Source: Gammaproteobacteria bacterium
Lineage (GTDB): Bacteria > Pseudomonadota > Gammaproteobacteria > Steroidobacterales > Woeseiaceae
Assembly (NCBI GenBank): GCA_024639825.1
Contig: JAHEGH010000016.1
Coordinates: 1-50,363, forward strand
Direction: 5' to 3'
DNA: 50,363 nucleotides
The position numbers were made by a program, and so were the translations under genes. The notes under the pieces were generated by a model, which saw only the letters and a program-made list of their open reading frames with translations, searched no databases and had not been told where the DNA came from. Positions 8,342-17,403 of the stretch are shown here, in pieces. The stretch's first letter is position 1. Every line of letters begins with the position of its first letter.

Positions 8342-8343
8342 GT

Positions 8344-9357
8344 ATGATTGTCCTTGGACTGGAAACCAGCTGCGACGAGACCGGCGTCGCGCTTTACGAT
8401 ACCCAAAATGGGCTCCTCGCCGAGGCTTTGCACAGCCAGGTGGATCTGCATGCAGTCTATGGAGGGGTCGTTCCTGAAATCGCCTCGCGCGACCATATAC
8501 GCATGCTTTTACCATTAATTCAACAGGTTATGAGCGAGGCCGGTATCAAAAAGCCCGACGCCATCGCCTACACGGCGGGCCCCGGACTGGTGGGGGCCCT
8601 GATGGTTGGGGGTGGCATGGCCAACGGCCTTGGACTGGCCTGGGACTGCCCGGTTATCCCGGTGCACCACATGGAAGGCCATCTGCTGGCCCCGATGCTG
8701 GAGGACGAGCCCCCCGAATTCCCGTTTCTGGCGCTTTTGGTGTCGGGCGGACATTCCATGCTGATTGCCGTTGAGACGCTCGGGGACTACCGGGTGCTTG
8801 GCTCCACGCTGGACGACGCCGTCGGCGAGGCTTTCGACAAGACCGCCAAATTGCTCGGTCTGGGCTACCCGGGCGGACCCGCGCTGGCGGCGCTTGCCGA
8901 GGATGGGGATGACGCGGCTTACCAATTGCCGCGACCCATGCTCAACAAACCGAACTTCGATTTCAGCTTCAGCGGCTTGAAGACGGCCGTTATGCTTGAG
9001 GTTCGCAAGGCCGAAGCCGACGGTTGCCTGGATGAATGTCGCGCCGACCTTGCGGCATCGTTCCAGCGAGCTGCGGTCGACACGCTGATCGCGAAGTCCG
9101 TCAAGGCGGCCAGGGCAGAGGGGCTGGAGCGCATCGTCGTCGCCGGCGGCGTCGGCGCCAACAAGCTCCTGCGCAAGGAGATGGCGGAGCGTTTTGAGGG
9201 CAAGGTCTATTACCCGCGACCCGCATTTTGCACGGATAATGGTGCGATGATCGCCGTAGCGGGAGCACTGCGACTCGCAGAGGCTCACACGGCCTCCGAA
9301 ATAAAGGCGCAGGCACGGTGGTCTTTAGAAACATTGAGTGTTCCTGGCGGAACCTGA
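8344..9357 (+). CDS. tsaD: tRNA N6-adenosine threonylcarbamoyltransferase TsaD
   Basis: Transfers threonylcarbamoyl to A37 of ANN-decoding tRNAs in the TsaBDE complex. The start is canonical: [19 protein letters not shown]. The metal-binding pair is in [12 protein letters not shown]. Nucleotide-binding segments include [45 protein letters not shown] and [12 protein letters not shown]. The C-terminal metal residue is in [10 protein letters not shown]. The 337-aa length is normal. No Shine-Dalgarno precedes the ATG, because the bases before it belong to the inverted repeat. No better start exists downstream, since the conserved ETSCDETG begins at residue 7. Divergence from rpsU is the usual gammaproteobacterial arrangement. 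Confidence 0.97.
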   Translation: MIVLGLETSCDETGVALYDTQNGLLAEALHSQVDLHAVYGGVVPEIASRDHIRMLLPLIQQVMSEAGIKKPDAIAYTAGPGLVGALMVGGGMANGLGLAWDCPVIPVHHMEGHLLAPMLEDEPPEFPFLALLVSGGHSMLIAVETLGDYRVLGSTLDDAVGEAFDKTAKLLGLGYPGGPALAALAEDGDDAAYQLPRPMLNKPNFDFSFSGLKTAVMLEVRKAEADGCLDECRADLAASFQRAAVDTLIAKSVKAARAEGLERIVVAGGVGANKLLRKEMAERFEGKVYYPRPAFCTDNGAMIAVAGALRLAEAHTASEIKAQARWSLETLSVPGGT

Positions 9358-9376
9358 CACAGGACTGACAATCGAA

Positions 9377-9736
9377 ATGGACAAGATATTTCTCGACGAA
9401 CTCAAGATCGACACGATCATCGGTATCTGGGACTGGGAGCGAAAGATTCGGCAAACCGTGATCATCGATCTCGAGATGAGTGCGGACATAGCCAAAGCGG
9501 CCGCAACGGACAGCGTCGAGGACACGCTCAATTACAAGAGCGTGGCGAAACGCATCCAGGAATTTGTCGGCAATTCGAGCTTCCAGCTTGTTGAGACCTT
9601 GGCCGAGCGCATTGCCGGTATTATCCGCGACGAATTTGACGTTGCCTGGGTAAGAGTCCGGGTGCACAAGCCAGGCGCGATCCGCGGCTCGAAGGACGTT
9701 GGCATCGAAATCGAGCGTGGCGAACCGACCGGATAA
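9377..9736 (+). CDS. folB: Dihydroneopterin aldolase FolB
   Basis: Folate biosynthesis: cleaves 7,8-dihydroneopterin to 6-hydroxymethyl-dihydropterin and glycolaldehyde. The 119-aa protein starts MDKIFLDELKIDTIIGIWDW, the family N-terminus with the pterin-site Glu in WERKIRQTVIID. LNYKSVAKRIQEF and FQLVETLAERIAGII with a central Glu, and the late VRVHKPGAIRG with the catalytic Lys, complete the pattern. A longer frame opens at 9338 but overlaps tsaD; ATG 9377 matches the family length. It lies 19 bases after tsaD and 6 before folK, so it is co-transcribed with folK. Confidence 0.95.
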   Translation: MDKIFLDELKIDTIIGIWDWERKIRQTVIIDLEMSADIAKAAATDSVEDTLNYKSVAKRIQEFVGNSSFQLVETLAERIAGIIRDEFDVAWVRVRVHKPGAIRGSKDVGIEIERGEPTG

Positions 9737-9742
9737 TTCGTC

Positions 9743-10231
9743 ATGGCCACAGTCTACGTGGGGCTCGGCAGCAACATCGACCCCGAATCCAATCTGCATC
9801 TCGGTATCCGGGAGCTCCGCCAGCGCTATGGCGAGCTGGAGCTGTCGGCTGTATATCGCAGCAAAGCTGTTGGCTTTGAAGGTGAGGATTTCTTGAACCT
9901 CGTCGCTCGCTTTGAGTCGAACGAATCGCCCGTTTCAATCTGCGAGGAAATCGAGCTTATACATAATCTCACCGGACGCGATCGTGACAGCGGAAAGTGG
10001 GAGTCACGTCCGCTCGATATCGATTTGTTGCTTTACAATGATCTTGTGATCGACGAACGACCTGTGCGGGTGCCGCGCAAGGATGTTCTCGAGTACAGCT
10101 TCGTGCTGCGGCCCCTGGCCGAACTCTCACCGGACCTTGTGCACCCGGTGACTGGCAAGACCATGCTCCAGCACTGGCAGGAATTCGACGCGACGAGTCA
10201 TCCTCTCGACGTCGTCGGCGTTATGCTCTAA
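9743..10231 (+). CDS. folK: 2-amino-4-hydroxy-6-hydroxymethyldihydropteridine diphosphokinase FolK
   Basis: Transfers pyrophosphate from ATP to 6-hydroxymethyl-dihydropterin, the step after FolB. The N-terminus VYVGLGSNIDPESNL binds the pterin. ETKE-like loop residues appear as SAVYRSKAVGFEGEDFLNLV. The catalytic and metal motif is DRDSGKWESRPLDIDLLLYN, with the Asp pair of LDIDLL. The end VPRKDVLEYSFVLRPLAELS is typical. Length of 162 aa is normal. Directly downstream of folB. Confidence 0.96.
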   Translation: MATVYVGLGSNIDPESNLHLGIRELRQRYGELELSAVYRSKAVGFEGEDFLNLVARFESNESPVSICEEIELIHNLTGRDRDSGKWESRPLDIDLLLYNDLVIDERPVRVPRKDVLEYSFVLRPLAELSPDLVHPVTGKTMLQHWQEFDATSHPLDVVGVML

Positions 10232-10242
10232 AAGGACTATTC

Positions 10243-11589
10243 ATGCGCAAACTTACCATCCTCCTGGCTACGGCCTCCCTGACCCTTACAGCCTGCAGCA
10301 GCGACGGCTCCGGACCGACCGGTCCGACGAGCCCGGCGGCCTGCAGTATCGACGGCCAGAAAGCCTACGTTCTCGATGCCCTGTACTACTGGTACCTGTG
10401 GAACGACTTGCTGCCGGCGAACATCAATATTGCGGACTACGCGACACCTGAGGAGCTGGCTATAGAGGTTACCGAGACTTTCGGCCCGCAGAAGCCCGGT
10501 GGTGGGCCGCTGGATCGTTTCAGTTCCGTGGGGTCCCTGGTGGCTGACCAGCAGTTCTTTGGCGAGGGCAAGTACGAGGGTTTTGGTTTCCGCACTACCT
10601 TCGTGGGCGATGACTTCCGTATTGCCGGTGTTTTCGTGGACAGCCCGGCGTTCCTGGCGGGCTTCAGTCGTGGGCAAACTATCCTGCGGATGAACGGCAG
10701 AACGATAGCCGAAATCGAAGCGAACGAAGGTCTTAATTCCACACTGGCTCTCGATCCGCTCGAATTCGAAATCCAGAACCTCGATATGAGCACATTTACG
10801 GTTGTGCTCACGAAAGACATCGTCACAATTGACCCGATACCCCAGTATCGGGTCATTGACATGGGCGCCGGTGAGCCGCCTGTTGGTTACATCGAGTTTG
10901 TGACGTTTGTTAGCACGGCCGATCCGGTATTTGGCCAGGTCTTTGCGGATTTCAACGCGGCAGGTGTTGAGGACGTCATCATCGATATGCGCTACAACGG
11001 CGGCGGCCTGGTCTCGACGGCCAACCTCCTCGGTGATTATCTGGGCGGCTTTGCCAACGACGGCCAGATATTCTCCAATACTGAATTCAATGCGGATCGT
11101 GCCGCGGCCAATAACAGCATCGATTACTTTGCAAACCGCGCCAACGCGATCGATATCAATCGCCTGATTGTGGTCGCATCGCGCGGCACAGCCTCGGCGA
11201 GCGAACTCGTCATTAACGGCCTCGATCCGTTCGTTAACGGTGGCGTCTACATTGTGGGCGATAGCACTTTCGGCAAACCGGTCGGGCAGGTGGGTCTTGA
11301 GTTCTGCGATAAGATCCTGCGGCCGACGTCGTTCAAGAAGAGTAATGCGGCCGGCTTCGGCGACTATTTTGACGGTCTGCCGGTGGATTGTCCGGCAACC
11401 GACGATCTCAATTTTGCAACCGGTGCGGACAACGATCCAAACGTGGTTGCGGCGTTATCGTTCGTGACGGGCGCAGGCTGCCCTGTGGCTGCCGTGCCGG
11501 ATGGACAGCAGAAAGCCGTAACGTTGTTTGACCGGGAACGGCCCGACCTGTCAGGTCCGCCCGAACGCGAGTTTGCTGGCGCGTACTAG
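10243..11589 (+). CDS. S41-family peptidase lipoprotein
   Basis: Predicted exported serine protease of the C-terminal-processing (S41) type, 448 aa. The N-terminus is a lipoprotein signal: basic MRK, hydrophobic run, then LTLTAC with lipidated Cys near residue 18. The mature protein starts with a low-complexity SSDGSGPTGPTSPAA linker. A PDZ-like segment follows (FVDSPAFLAGFSRGQTILRM). The protease core contains DMRYNGGGLVSTANLLGDYL, the Ser motif SRGTASASELVINGL, and the Lys motif DSTFGKPVGQVG. Both dyad residues appear present. The ATG at 10243 follows AAAGGAC with good spacing. It lies 11 bases after folK, an unusual place for a protease in the folate cluster; the substrate is unknown. Confidence 0.88.
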   Translation: MRKLTILLATASLTLTACSSDGSGPTGPTSPAACSIDGQKAYVLDALYYWYLWNDLLPANINIADYATPEELAIEVTETFGPQKPGGGPLDRFSSVGSLVADQQFFGEGKYEGFGFRTTFVGDDFRIAGVFVDSPAFLAGFSRGQTILRMNGRTIAEIEANEGLNSTLALDPLEFEIQNLDMSTFTVVLTKDIVTIDPIPQYRVIDMGAGEPPVGYIEFVTFVSTADPVFGQVFADFNAAGVEDVIIDMRYNGGGLVSTANLLGDYLGGFANDGQIFSNTEFNADRAAANNSIDYFANRANAIDINRLIVVASRGTASASELVINGLDPFVNGGVYIVGDSTFGKPVGQVGLEFCDKILRPTSFKKSNAAGFGDYFDGLPVDCPATDDLNFATGADNDPNVVAALSFVTGAGCPVAAVPDGQQKAVTLFDRERPDLSGPPEREFAGAY

Positions 11590-12339
11590 CTACCAGCCGA
11601 CAGAACGGCCGCCGTCGACGGCGATGATCTGGCCTGTCACATAGGTCGCATCCCGGAGCAGGTAGAGCACACAGCCGGCGATATCCTTCGGGTCACCGGC
11701 TCGCTGCAGCGGCACCTGGCGCAGGATGGTTTCCTGCACAGCGTCAGTCATGCCGTCTTCGGGCCACAGGATGGCTCCGGGTGACACGCCGTTGACGCGG
11801 ATGTCCGGTGCCAGATCCTTAGCCAGCGATTTCGTCAACATGGCCAGGGCCGCCTTCGCCGGGCCGTAAACGAGGTGCTGGCTCAGCGGCCGTTGCCCAT
11901 GAATGTCGACGATATTCACAATGCCACCACCTGTGTTCTTCAAGTGCGGCGTAACTTCCTGCGACAGGAACAACGGCGCCTTGAAGTTGCTTCCCACGAG
12001 ATCGGTCCAGTTCTCTTCGGTAATGGTGCCCACCGGTGTCGGGTAGAACGTCGACGCGTTATTGACGAGGCCGTCGAGCTGGCCGCCCCATGCAACGACA
12101 GCGGTGACCAGTCCGGGTATTTCGCTGATATTCAGCAGGTCGGCCTGGAAGGTCTTTGCCGAATCCGGGCGGGCCTCATTGAGTGCTGCGGCCAGCGCTG
12201 CGGCTTCTTCTGCAGAGCCCCGGTAGTGAATGGCGACGCGCGCACCGTTTGCGTGCAGGCATGTCACAATAGCGGCGCCGATACGACGGGCAGCGCCCGT
12301 AACGAGTACGACCTTGTCGTTGAAGCTGTTCTCAATCAT
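11590..12339 (-). CDS. Short-chain dehydrogenase, pteridine reductase-like (FolM/PTR1 type)
   Basis: Classical SDR of 249 aa. The coenzyme motif is VTGAARRIGAAI, the TGxxxRxG form that marks pteridine reductases rather than the usual TGxxxGxG. The NNAS motif is in DGLVNNASTFYPTPVGTI, and the catalytic Tyr-Lys is in VYGPAKAALAMLTKSLA. The end is GQIIAVDGGRSVGW. NADPH-dependent dihydropteridine/dihydrofolate reduction is likely, and the neighbouring folB and folK support a pterin substrate. A longer frame opens at 12396, but ATG 12339 gives the family N-terminus and avoids overlap with the divergent gene. No Shine-Dalgarno is visible. Convergent with the S41 gene: the stop codons adjoin. Confidence 0.88.
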   Translation of the reverse strand: MIENSFNDKVVLVTGAARRIGAAIVTCLHANGARVAIHYRGSAEEAAALAAALNEARPDSAKTFQADLLNISEIPGLVTAVVAWGGQLDGLVNNASTFYPTPVGTITEENWTDLVGSNFKAPLFLSQEVTPHLKNTGGGIVNIVDIHGQRPLSQHLVYGPAKAALAMLTKSLAKDLAPDIRVNGVSPGAILWPEDGMTDAVQETILRQVPLQRAGDPKDIAGCVLYLLRDATYVTGQIIAVDGGRSVGW

Positions 12340-12353
12340 CACGTGATATTGAC

Positions 12354-13538
12354 ATGCCACACGACCAGCCGCCAACACTGCCAGCTCCGGATGCAACGAG
12401 CGCCGCGCACAGCGAGCGCGTGGCGGCGTTTATCCGTGAGCGGATAGGGGCGGCGGGTGGCCGCATCAGTTTCGCGGAGTTCATGCAGCATGCGCTCTAT
12501 GCGCCCGGGCTCGGATACTACGCGGCCGGTTCGACCAAGTTTGGTGGGGCGGGCGACTTCATAACGGCTCCAGAGGTGTCGTCTGTGTTTGGCGGAGTGG
12601 TTGCGCGGCAATGCAGAGAGGTCCTTGATCAAACAGGTGGCGGCGAGATCCTTGAGTATGGTGCCGGCAGTGGCAAGCTCGCAGCCGACGTACTCACAGC
12701 GCTGCGCCGTATGGATACGCTGCCGACCGCGTACAACATTCTCGAGGTGTCCGCTGACCTGCGGCAGCGCCAGGAAGTGCGCTTGCGGGAGTGTGTGCCG
12801 GACCTTATGGAACTCGTCCACTGGCTGGATACGCCGCCCGCTGCAGTGCGCGGCGTCATCCTCGCCAATGAGGTGGTGGATGCATTGCCGGTGGAACGCT
12901 TCGTGTGCCGCGACAGCGGTGTGATGCAGCAGTGCGTTGCTGAAGGGCAAGAAGGATTCGAGTTTGTCGAGACTGCTGCAGCGGCGCGGCTGGCGAGCGC
13001 CGTTGCGGCAATCGAAGATGAGCTTGGGGCGCAATTTCCCGACGGTTTCGTGTCGGAAATCTGCCTTGCCGTTCCCGACTGGATCGCGGGCTTGTCGTCC
13101 GCGCTGGATGAAGGTGTCGCACTGCTTTTCGACTACGGCGTCTCGCGCCGGGAATATTACGCGGCCGAACGCAGCGACGGTTGGCTGCGTTGCCATTTTC
13201 GACACCACGCACATAACAATCCTCTGATATTGCCAGGCATTCAGGACCTGACAACCTGGGTTGATTTCACAGCAATTGCCGAGGCGGCTGTAGCTACCGG
13301 TTTCGAAATTGGTGGCTACTCGGCGCAGGCGCAGTTCCTCATGGCTGGCGGCCTTGATGCGGAGCTGCAGGGCTTCGCGGAACTGGCCCTCAAGGAACAG
13401 TTCGAATTGTCGAGGCAGGTTAAAACACTTACCCTGCCCGGAGAAATGGGCGAGCACTTCAAGTGCATGGCGTTGCAGAAGGGAGCCATCGCAACGCCAT
13501 CCGGTTTCAGCCTGGCTGACCGGACGCACGTGTTATGA
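12354..13538 (+). CDS. MidA/NDUFAF7-type SAM-dependent methyltransferase (COG1565, DUF185)
   Basis: A 394-aa class I methyltransferase of the family that includes mitochondrial NDUFAF7, which methylates an arginine of a complex I subunit; the bacterial target is not established. Family motifs: ISFAEFMQHALYAPGLGYYA, KFGGAGDFITAPEVSSVFG, the SAM-binding ILEYGAGSGKLAADVLTAL, GVILANEVVDALPVERF, LLFDYGVSRREYY and RCHFRHHAHNNPL. The start at 12354 lies only 14 bases from the divergent SDR start and has no Shine-Dalgarno; GTG at 12420 is an alternative just before the conserved part. It precedes uppP, from which it is separated by 29 bases. Confidence 0.88.
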   Translation: MPHDQPPTLPAPDATSAAHSERVAAFIRERIGAAGGRISFAEFMQHALYAPGLGYYAAGSTKFGGAGDFITAPEVSSVFGGVVARQCREVLDQTGGGEILEYGAGSGKLAADVLTALRRMDTLPTAYNILEVSADLRQRQEVRLRECVPDLMELVHWLDTPPAAVRGVILANEVVDALPVERFVCRDSGVMQQCVAEGQEGFEFVETAAAARLASAVAAIEDELGAQFPDGFVSEICLAVPDWIAGLSSALDEGVALLFDYGVSRREYYAAERSDGWLRCHFRHHAHNNPLILPGIQDLTTWVDFTAIAEAAVATGFEIGGYSAQAQFLMAGGLDAELQGFAELALKEQFELSRQVKTLTLPGEMGEHFKCMALQKGAIATPSGFSLADRTHVL

Positions 13539-13567
13539 ACGACAGGTACGTCGAAAAAGGGTAAGTA

Positions 13568-14365
13568 GTGACAACATTACAGATAGTAGTGCTCGCCATC
13601 GTGCAGGGATTGACCGAGTTCCTGCCCATATCCAGTTCCGGCCACCTTGTTCTCGTGCCTTACCTGGTCGAGTGGACGGACCAGGGGCTGGCATTCGATG
13701 TCGCCGTGCATTTCGGTTCGCTGATCGCTGTCTGCGCATTTTTTCGCGAAGACATCATGGGCCTGCTGCGCGGCGGCGTCCGTATTCTCGGCGGCGACGT
13801 TAGCTCACCGCAATCCTACATGGCGCTCGCGATTGCGCTGGGCACTATTCCTGCCGCTGCTGCCGGCCTGGCGTTCGCATCATGGATCGAGGACAACCTG
13901 CGCGATCCGTCGATCATTGTGTACACGCTGGCAGGCTACGGCATCCTGATGGCGCTCGCCGATCGCTACGCAAGGCGCGACAAGAGCATCACGGACGTGC
14001 GGATTCGTGACGCTGTGATCATCGGGCTGGCCCAGGCGCTTGCGCTGGTTCCCGGTACGTCGCGTTCGGGTGTAACCATTACCGCCGGCCGATTGCTCGG
14101 ATTTGAGCGCCAGGACGCAGCACGTTTCTCATTCCTGTTGTCGGCCCCGGTAATCCTGCTTGCGACCGTCTACAAAGGCGGTCAGCTGATCCTTGGCGAT
14201 ACGTCCGTCCCGTGGGGTGAGCTCGCGCTTGGGGTAGCGGTTTCGGCGATAGTGGCCTACATCAGCATCGAATTTTTTATGCGTTTTGTTAGCCGTATCG
14301 GGCTGGCGCCGTTCGCGGTGTATCGTCTCGCACTCGCGGGTCTCATCCTGTATGTGCTGGCGTAG
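13568..14365 (+). CDS. uppP: Undecaprenyl-diphosphatase UppP (BacA)
   Basis: Integral membrane phosphatase that recycles undecaprenyl pyrophosphate for peptidoglycan and O-antigen synthesis; it can confer bacitracin tolerance. The two catalytic motifs are present: GLTEFLPISSSGHLVL near the N-terminus and LVPGTSRSGVTITAGRLLGF around residue 160. Hydrophobic segments fill the rest, consistent with seven or eight helices. At 265 aa it has standard length. The start is GTG at 13568, with AAGGG six bases upstream. Its last 14 bases overlap the next gene. Confidence 0.96.
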   Translation: MTTLQIVVLAIVQGLTEFLPISSSGHLVLVPYLVEWTDQGLAFDVAVHFGSLIAVCAFFREDIMGLLRGGVRILGGDVSSPQSYMALAIALGTIPAAAAGLAFASWIEDNLRDPSIIVYTLAGYGILMALADRYARRDKSITDVRIRDAVIIGLAQALALVPGTSRSGVTITAGRLLGFERQDAARFSFLLSAPVILLATVYKGGQLILGDTSVPWGELALGVAVSAIVAYISIEFFMRFVSRIGLAPFAVYRLALAGLILYVLA

Positions 14366-15188
14366 CGGCACCTTCTTGCTGTTGCTGGCGGGCAACGCAC
14401 TCGCCGTGGATAACTACATCGTCGGAGCGGGTCTTGAGGGGGACAGCGCCGACGGGCTCAGCGCAACGCTGGTCGGCGACATTGCCGTGACCGAGAATAC
14501 CTGGCTGACCGCGGCAATCGCGAAGAGCAAGGTCGACCTGCCGCGGATACAGACGCGGGAAACGTGGTACGGCGATCTCGGTATCGATCACTGGTTCGAC
14601 CCGTTTGGGGTCCGCCTTGGTGTGGCGTACTGGGGCGACAGCGACATCCTGGACTCCAGGGACTCGCGTGCTTCGCTGTACTGGCGAGGCGATAAAGCCA
14701 TGCTGGCCGCCGAATACGAGTACCGGGACTTTCGCTTTCTACTACCTGCGACCGAGTTTTTCCGGGGACGTACCATCCGTTTCGATGCAAACGGCATCGG
14801 GCTGTCCGCACGATTCGACCTGGGTGAGAAGGTCAGCCTGGGCCTGTTTGGCATGGATTACGACTACAGCGTTAACCTGCGTCTCGACGGTAACCGCGGC
14901 ATCCTCGATCTGTTTTCGTTCTCGCGTCTGAGCCTGATTAACAGCCTCGTGGACTACCGCGCGGGCATGACGCTGGGTCTGGCGGCTGGCCAGCAGCATT
15001 GGGAGCTTGGCCTGTCCTCGCAGCAAGTCGCATTTGACGGCAGTCAGACGCGCTCGGCAACGCTGCGCCTGCTGACGCCAATGGGTGAACGGGGCGATAT
15101 TGAGTTCAGCCTGGGCGTCGACAGCTCGGATCTTTACGACACCGTCACGTTCCTGTCTGTGTTCCTGTACTTCTACGGCGGATCCTGA
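14352..15188 (+). CDS. Predicted outer-membrane beta-barrel protein, unknown function
   Basis: No family recognised with certainty. ATG 14352 gives 278 aa with a short signal peptide ([18 protein letters not shown], likely cleavage after ALA). The mature protein is made of alternating-polarity strands rich in aromatics and Gly ([57 protein letters not shown]). It ends [13 protein letters not shown], with aromatic residues near the C-terminus as in many barrel proteins, though not a perfect terminal Phe. About 12 strands are plausible. It overlaps the end of uppP by 14 bases, so it is probably translationally coupled, and overlaps the convergent cca gene by 16 bases. Confidence 0.65.
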   Translation: MCWRSGTFLLLLAGNALAVDNYIVGAGLEGDSADGLSATLVGDIAVTENTWLTAAIAKSKVDLPRIQTRETWYGDLGIDHWFDPFGVRLGVAYWGDSDILDSRDSRASLYWRGDKAMLAAEYEYRDFRFLLPATEFFRGRTIRFDANGIGLSARFDLGEKVSLGLFGMDYDYSVNLRLDGNRGILDLFSFSRLSLINSLVDYRAGMTLGLAAGQQHWELGLSSQQVAFDGSQTRSATLRLLTPMGERGDIEFSLGVDSSDLYDTVTFLSVFLYFYGGS

Positions 15189-16405
15189 TTCTCGGCCTTG
15201 AACGTTGCGATCGCTGCTTTGCGGGCGCGACGGATCGCGGCCGGGATTTTCCTGGCTTCCGTCGTTTTCGCAATAGCTGCGGCGTCGACAGCTGAAGCCG
15301 CTGCGAATGCCCGACGAAAATAGTCGGCCTGACCGTAGCGCCTGTTCTCGAGGCCCGCGCGGCCACGTGCGTCGGCTTCGCAGGTCAACAGGAACCGCTC
15401 AAAGCGATCAGGCCGTCGAAACGCGTCGGCCTTCTCGAGGACCTTAAGGATGGTCTTCGTGCGTAGTTCGAAGGCGCGGTGGCAATGTGTGTGGAATTCG
15501 GCCGCGAGCAATGCGAGGTCACGACAGGCTTTTGGCACGGGCAGCCGCTCCGCGACGGCTCGAATCAGTTTGCAGCCGCGAAGCTCATGCCCAGAGTGAC
15601 TCGGCAACTGGTTCTTTGGCGTAATGCCCTTGCCGAGGTCATGTGTGAGTGCCGCGAAGCGCACCTCGATGTCATTGCTGAGTCGCTCTGCCTGGTCCAG
15701 CACCATCATCACATGCAGGCCCGTGTCGACCTCGGGGTGCCACTGCTCGGGCTGGGGGACGCCGAAGAGGGCGTCGACTTCCGGAAACAGAACGCGCAGC
15801 GCCCCGCAGGAGCGCAATACCTCGAAATAAACGCGCGAGTTTGATCCTGCAAGCGCCAGCTCCGTTTCTTTCCAGACGCGATCCGGCACGAGCGCATCGA
15901 CTTCTCCGTTTTCGACCATGTTATGCATCAGGCTCATGGTTTCGCCCGCAATCGTGAATCCGAGCTGCGCGAATCGCGCAGCAAAGCGAGCGACCCGCAG
16001 AATGCGAACCGGGTCCTCAGCGAATGCATCGGATACGTGCCGCAGGATACGATTCTCAATATCGGCAGAACCACCCCACGGGTCGATAAGCTGTCCGTCA
16101 GCGCCCTTGGCAATGGCGTTGATCGTCAGGTCGCGGCGTTGGAGGTCCTCTTCGATGGTGACATCGGGTGAGCAGTCAAAATCAAAACCGTGGTACCCCG
16201 GCGCTGTTTTCCGTTCGGTTCGCGCTAGCGCGTACTCTTCTTTCGTTTCCGGGTGCAGGAAAACCGGAAAGTCTTTGCCGACTCGCTGGTAGCCGAGCGC
16301 TTCGAGCTCACCAGGGCTTGCGCCCACGACGCACCAGTCCCGCTCCCTATGCGGGATGCCCAGCTGTTCATCGCGAACGGCGCCACCTACGAGATAGACC
16401 TGCAT
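15173..16405 (-). CDS. cca: CCA-adding enzyme / multifunctional CCA protein
   Basis: Adds and repairs the 3' CCA of tRNAs; this class also carries an HD phosphohydrolase domain. The nucleotidyltransferase head is [20 protein letters not shown], followed by [17 protein letters not shown]. Where Escherichia coli has the metal pair DRD, this protein has ERD, so the first carboxylate is Glu. The neck and body motif is [20 protein letters not shown]. The HD motif is [13 protein letters not shown]. At 410 aa it matches the multifunctional enterobacterial form. The ATG at 16405 has no Shine-Dalgarno, and TACTAT lies 6 bases before it, so the mRNA may be leaderless. Encoded CCA on the tRNA here suggests a repair role. 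Confidence 0.95.
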   Translation of the reverse strand: MQVYLVGGAVRDEQLGIPHRERDWCVVGASPGELEALGYQRVGKDFPVFLHPETKEEYALARTERKTAPGYHGFDFDCSPDVTIEEDLQRRDLTINAIAKGADGQLIDPWGGSADIENRILRHVSDAFAEDPVRILRVARFAARFAQLGFTIAGETMSLMHNMVENGEVDALVPDRVWKETELALAGSNSRVYFEVLRSCGALRVLFPEVDALFGVPQPEQWHPEVDTGLHVMMVLDQAERLSNDIEVRFAALTHDLGKGITPKNQLPSHSGHELRGCKLIRAVAERLPVPKACRDLALLAAEFHTHCHRAFELRTKTILKVLEKADAFRRPDRFERFLLTCEADARGRAGLENRRYGQADYFRRAFAAASAVDAAAIAKTTEARKIPAAIRRARKAAIATFKAENQDPP

Positions 16406-16410
16406 CGTGT

Positions 16411-16418
16411 CATAGTAC
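16411..16418. promoter_or_regulatory. Overlapping divergent -10 elements of cca and the aminopeptidase gene
   Basis: The 17-base gap between the two start codons contains CATAGTAC. Read on the minus strand it gives TACTAT six bases before the cca ATG, with AGGACA 16 bases further upstream as a -35. Read on the plus strand it gives CATAGT six bases before the aminopeptidase ATG. Both spacings would place transcription starts at or very near the start codons. The -35 for the plus direction is poor. Confidence 0.4.
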
Positions 16419-16422
16419 CCGA

Positions 16423-17403
16423 ATGCTGCGAATTGTCCTGCTCGTCATGCTGATCTCATCGTTCTCCGGTTGCTACTACATGCAGGCGGCCAAAGGGCAG
16501 TTCGATCTCACGCGCAAGCGCGAGCCGATCGCAGAAATTCTTGACGACAAGGCGACGCCGCCAGAGCTGGCCGCGCGCTTGCGGCTGGTGCAGGAGGCGC
16601 GGCAATTCTCTATTGATGAACTCGCCCTGCCGGATAACGACAGTTATCGAACGTACGCAGATATTGAGCGCGACTATGTCGTTTGGAACGTGTTTGCGGC
16701 GCCGGAGTTTTCATTTCAACCGAAAACGTGGTGTTTCCCGATCGCCGGCTGTGTCGGCTATCGAGGGTACTTCTCCGAGGAAGCGGCAGAGCGTGAGGCG
16801 GAACGTCTTGCTGCGAAAGGATTCGACGTGGCGACCGGTGGCGTTGCCGCCTACTCAACGCTGGGCAAGCTCAGGGACCCGGTCGTCAGTTCGATGATGA
16901 ACTGGGATGACGTGCAGTTGGTCGCCGTGCTGTTCCACGAGCTTGCGCATCAGGTGCTCTACGTAAAAGGCGATTCGGGTTTTAACGAATCGTTTGCGAC
17001 AGCTGTCGAAGAGTTCGGCGTGCACCGCTGGCTGGAAGCGCGGGGGCTGGAGGGCGACATCGTACAGTACGAGTTTTCAAGACAGCTGCGGACAGATCTC
17101 ATGGCGCTGGTCGCGACAGCTCGTGCCGATCTCGAACCTGTCTATTCGAGCGAGTTGCCGGACGATGTAAAACGGCAGGAGAAAAAGGCGCGTCTCGACG
17201 CGCTATCCGGCGATATTGTGAGCCTGCTGGAGAACGCAGGACGAGATCCCGGTAGCTGGTCTCGCAGCAACCTCAACAACGCCCGACTTGCCTCGATGGC
17301 TTTATACGAGGGACGTCTGCCCGAGTTTCGAGCGTTGTTCGAGCAGTGCGAACAACGCATAGAATGTTTCTATGCAGAGGCCCGCGCGCTAGCGGGACGC
17401 TAG
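16423..17403 (+). CDS. Predicted zinc aminopeptidase lipoprotein (COG4324/PF10023-like)
   Basis: A 326-aa protein with a lipoprotein signal ([17 protein letters not shown], Cys near residue 17), so probably anchored in the envelope. The HExxH zinc motif is [20 protein letters not shown], with the distal Glu in [11 protein letters not shown]. The surrounding pattern ([15 protein letters not shown] before, [10 protein letters not shown] at the start) matches the family annotated as putative aminopeptidase; activity and substrate are not established to my knowledge. A longer frame opens at 16168 inside cca, but the lipobox fixes the start at 16423. No Shine-Dalgarno. Its end overlaps slt convergently by 15 bases. 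Confidence 0.85.
   Translation: MLRIVLLVMLISSFSGCYYMQAAKGQFDLTRKREPIAEILDDKATPPELAARLRLVQEARQFSIDELALPDNDSYRTYADIERDYVVWNVFAAPEFSFQPKTWCFPIAGCVGYRGYFSEEAAEREAERLAAKGFDVATGGVAAYSTLGKLRDPVVSSMMNWDDVQLVAVLFHELAHQVLYVKGDSGFNESFATAVEEFGVHRWLEARGLEGDIVQYEFSRQLRTDLMALVATARADLEPVYSSELPDDVKRQEKKARLDALSGDIVSLLENAGRDPGSWSRSNLNNARLASMALYEGRLPEFRALFEQCEQRIECFYAEARALAGR

Noticed and set aside
12339..13529. 396-codon minus-strand frame opposite the MidA-like gene
   Set aside because: The plus-strand frame has complete methyltransferase motifs. The minus frame is rich in His/Arg and matches nothing.
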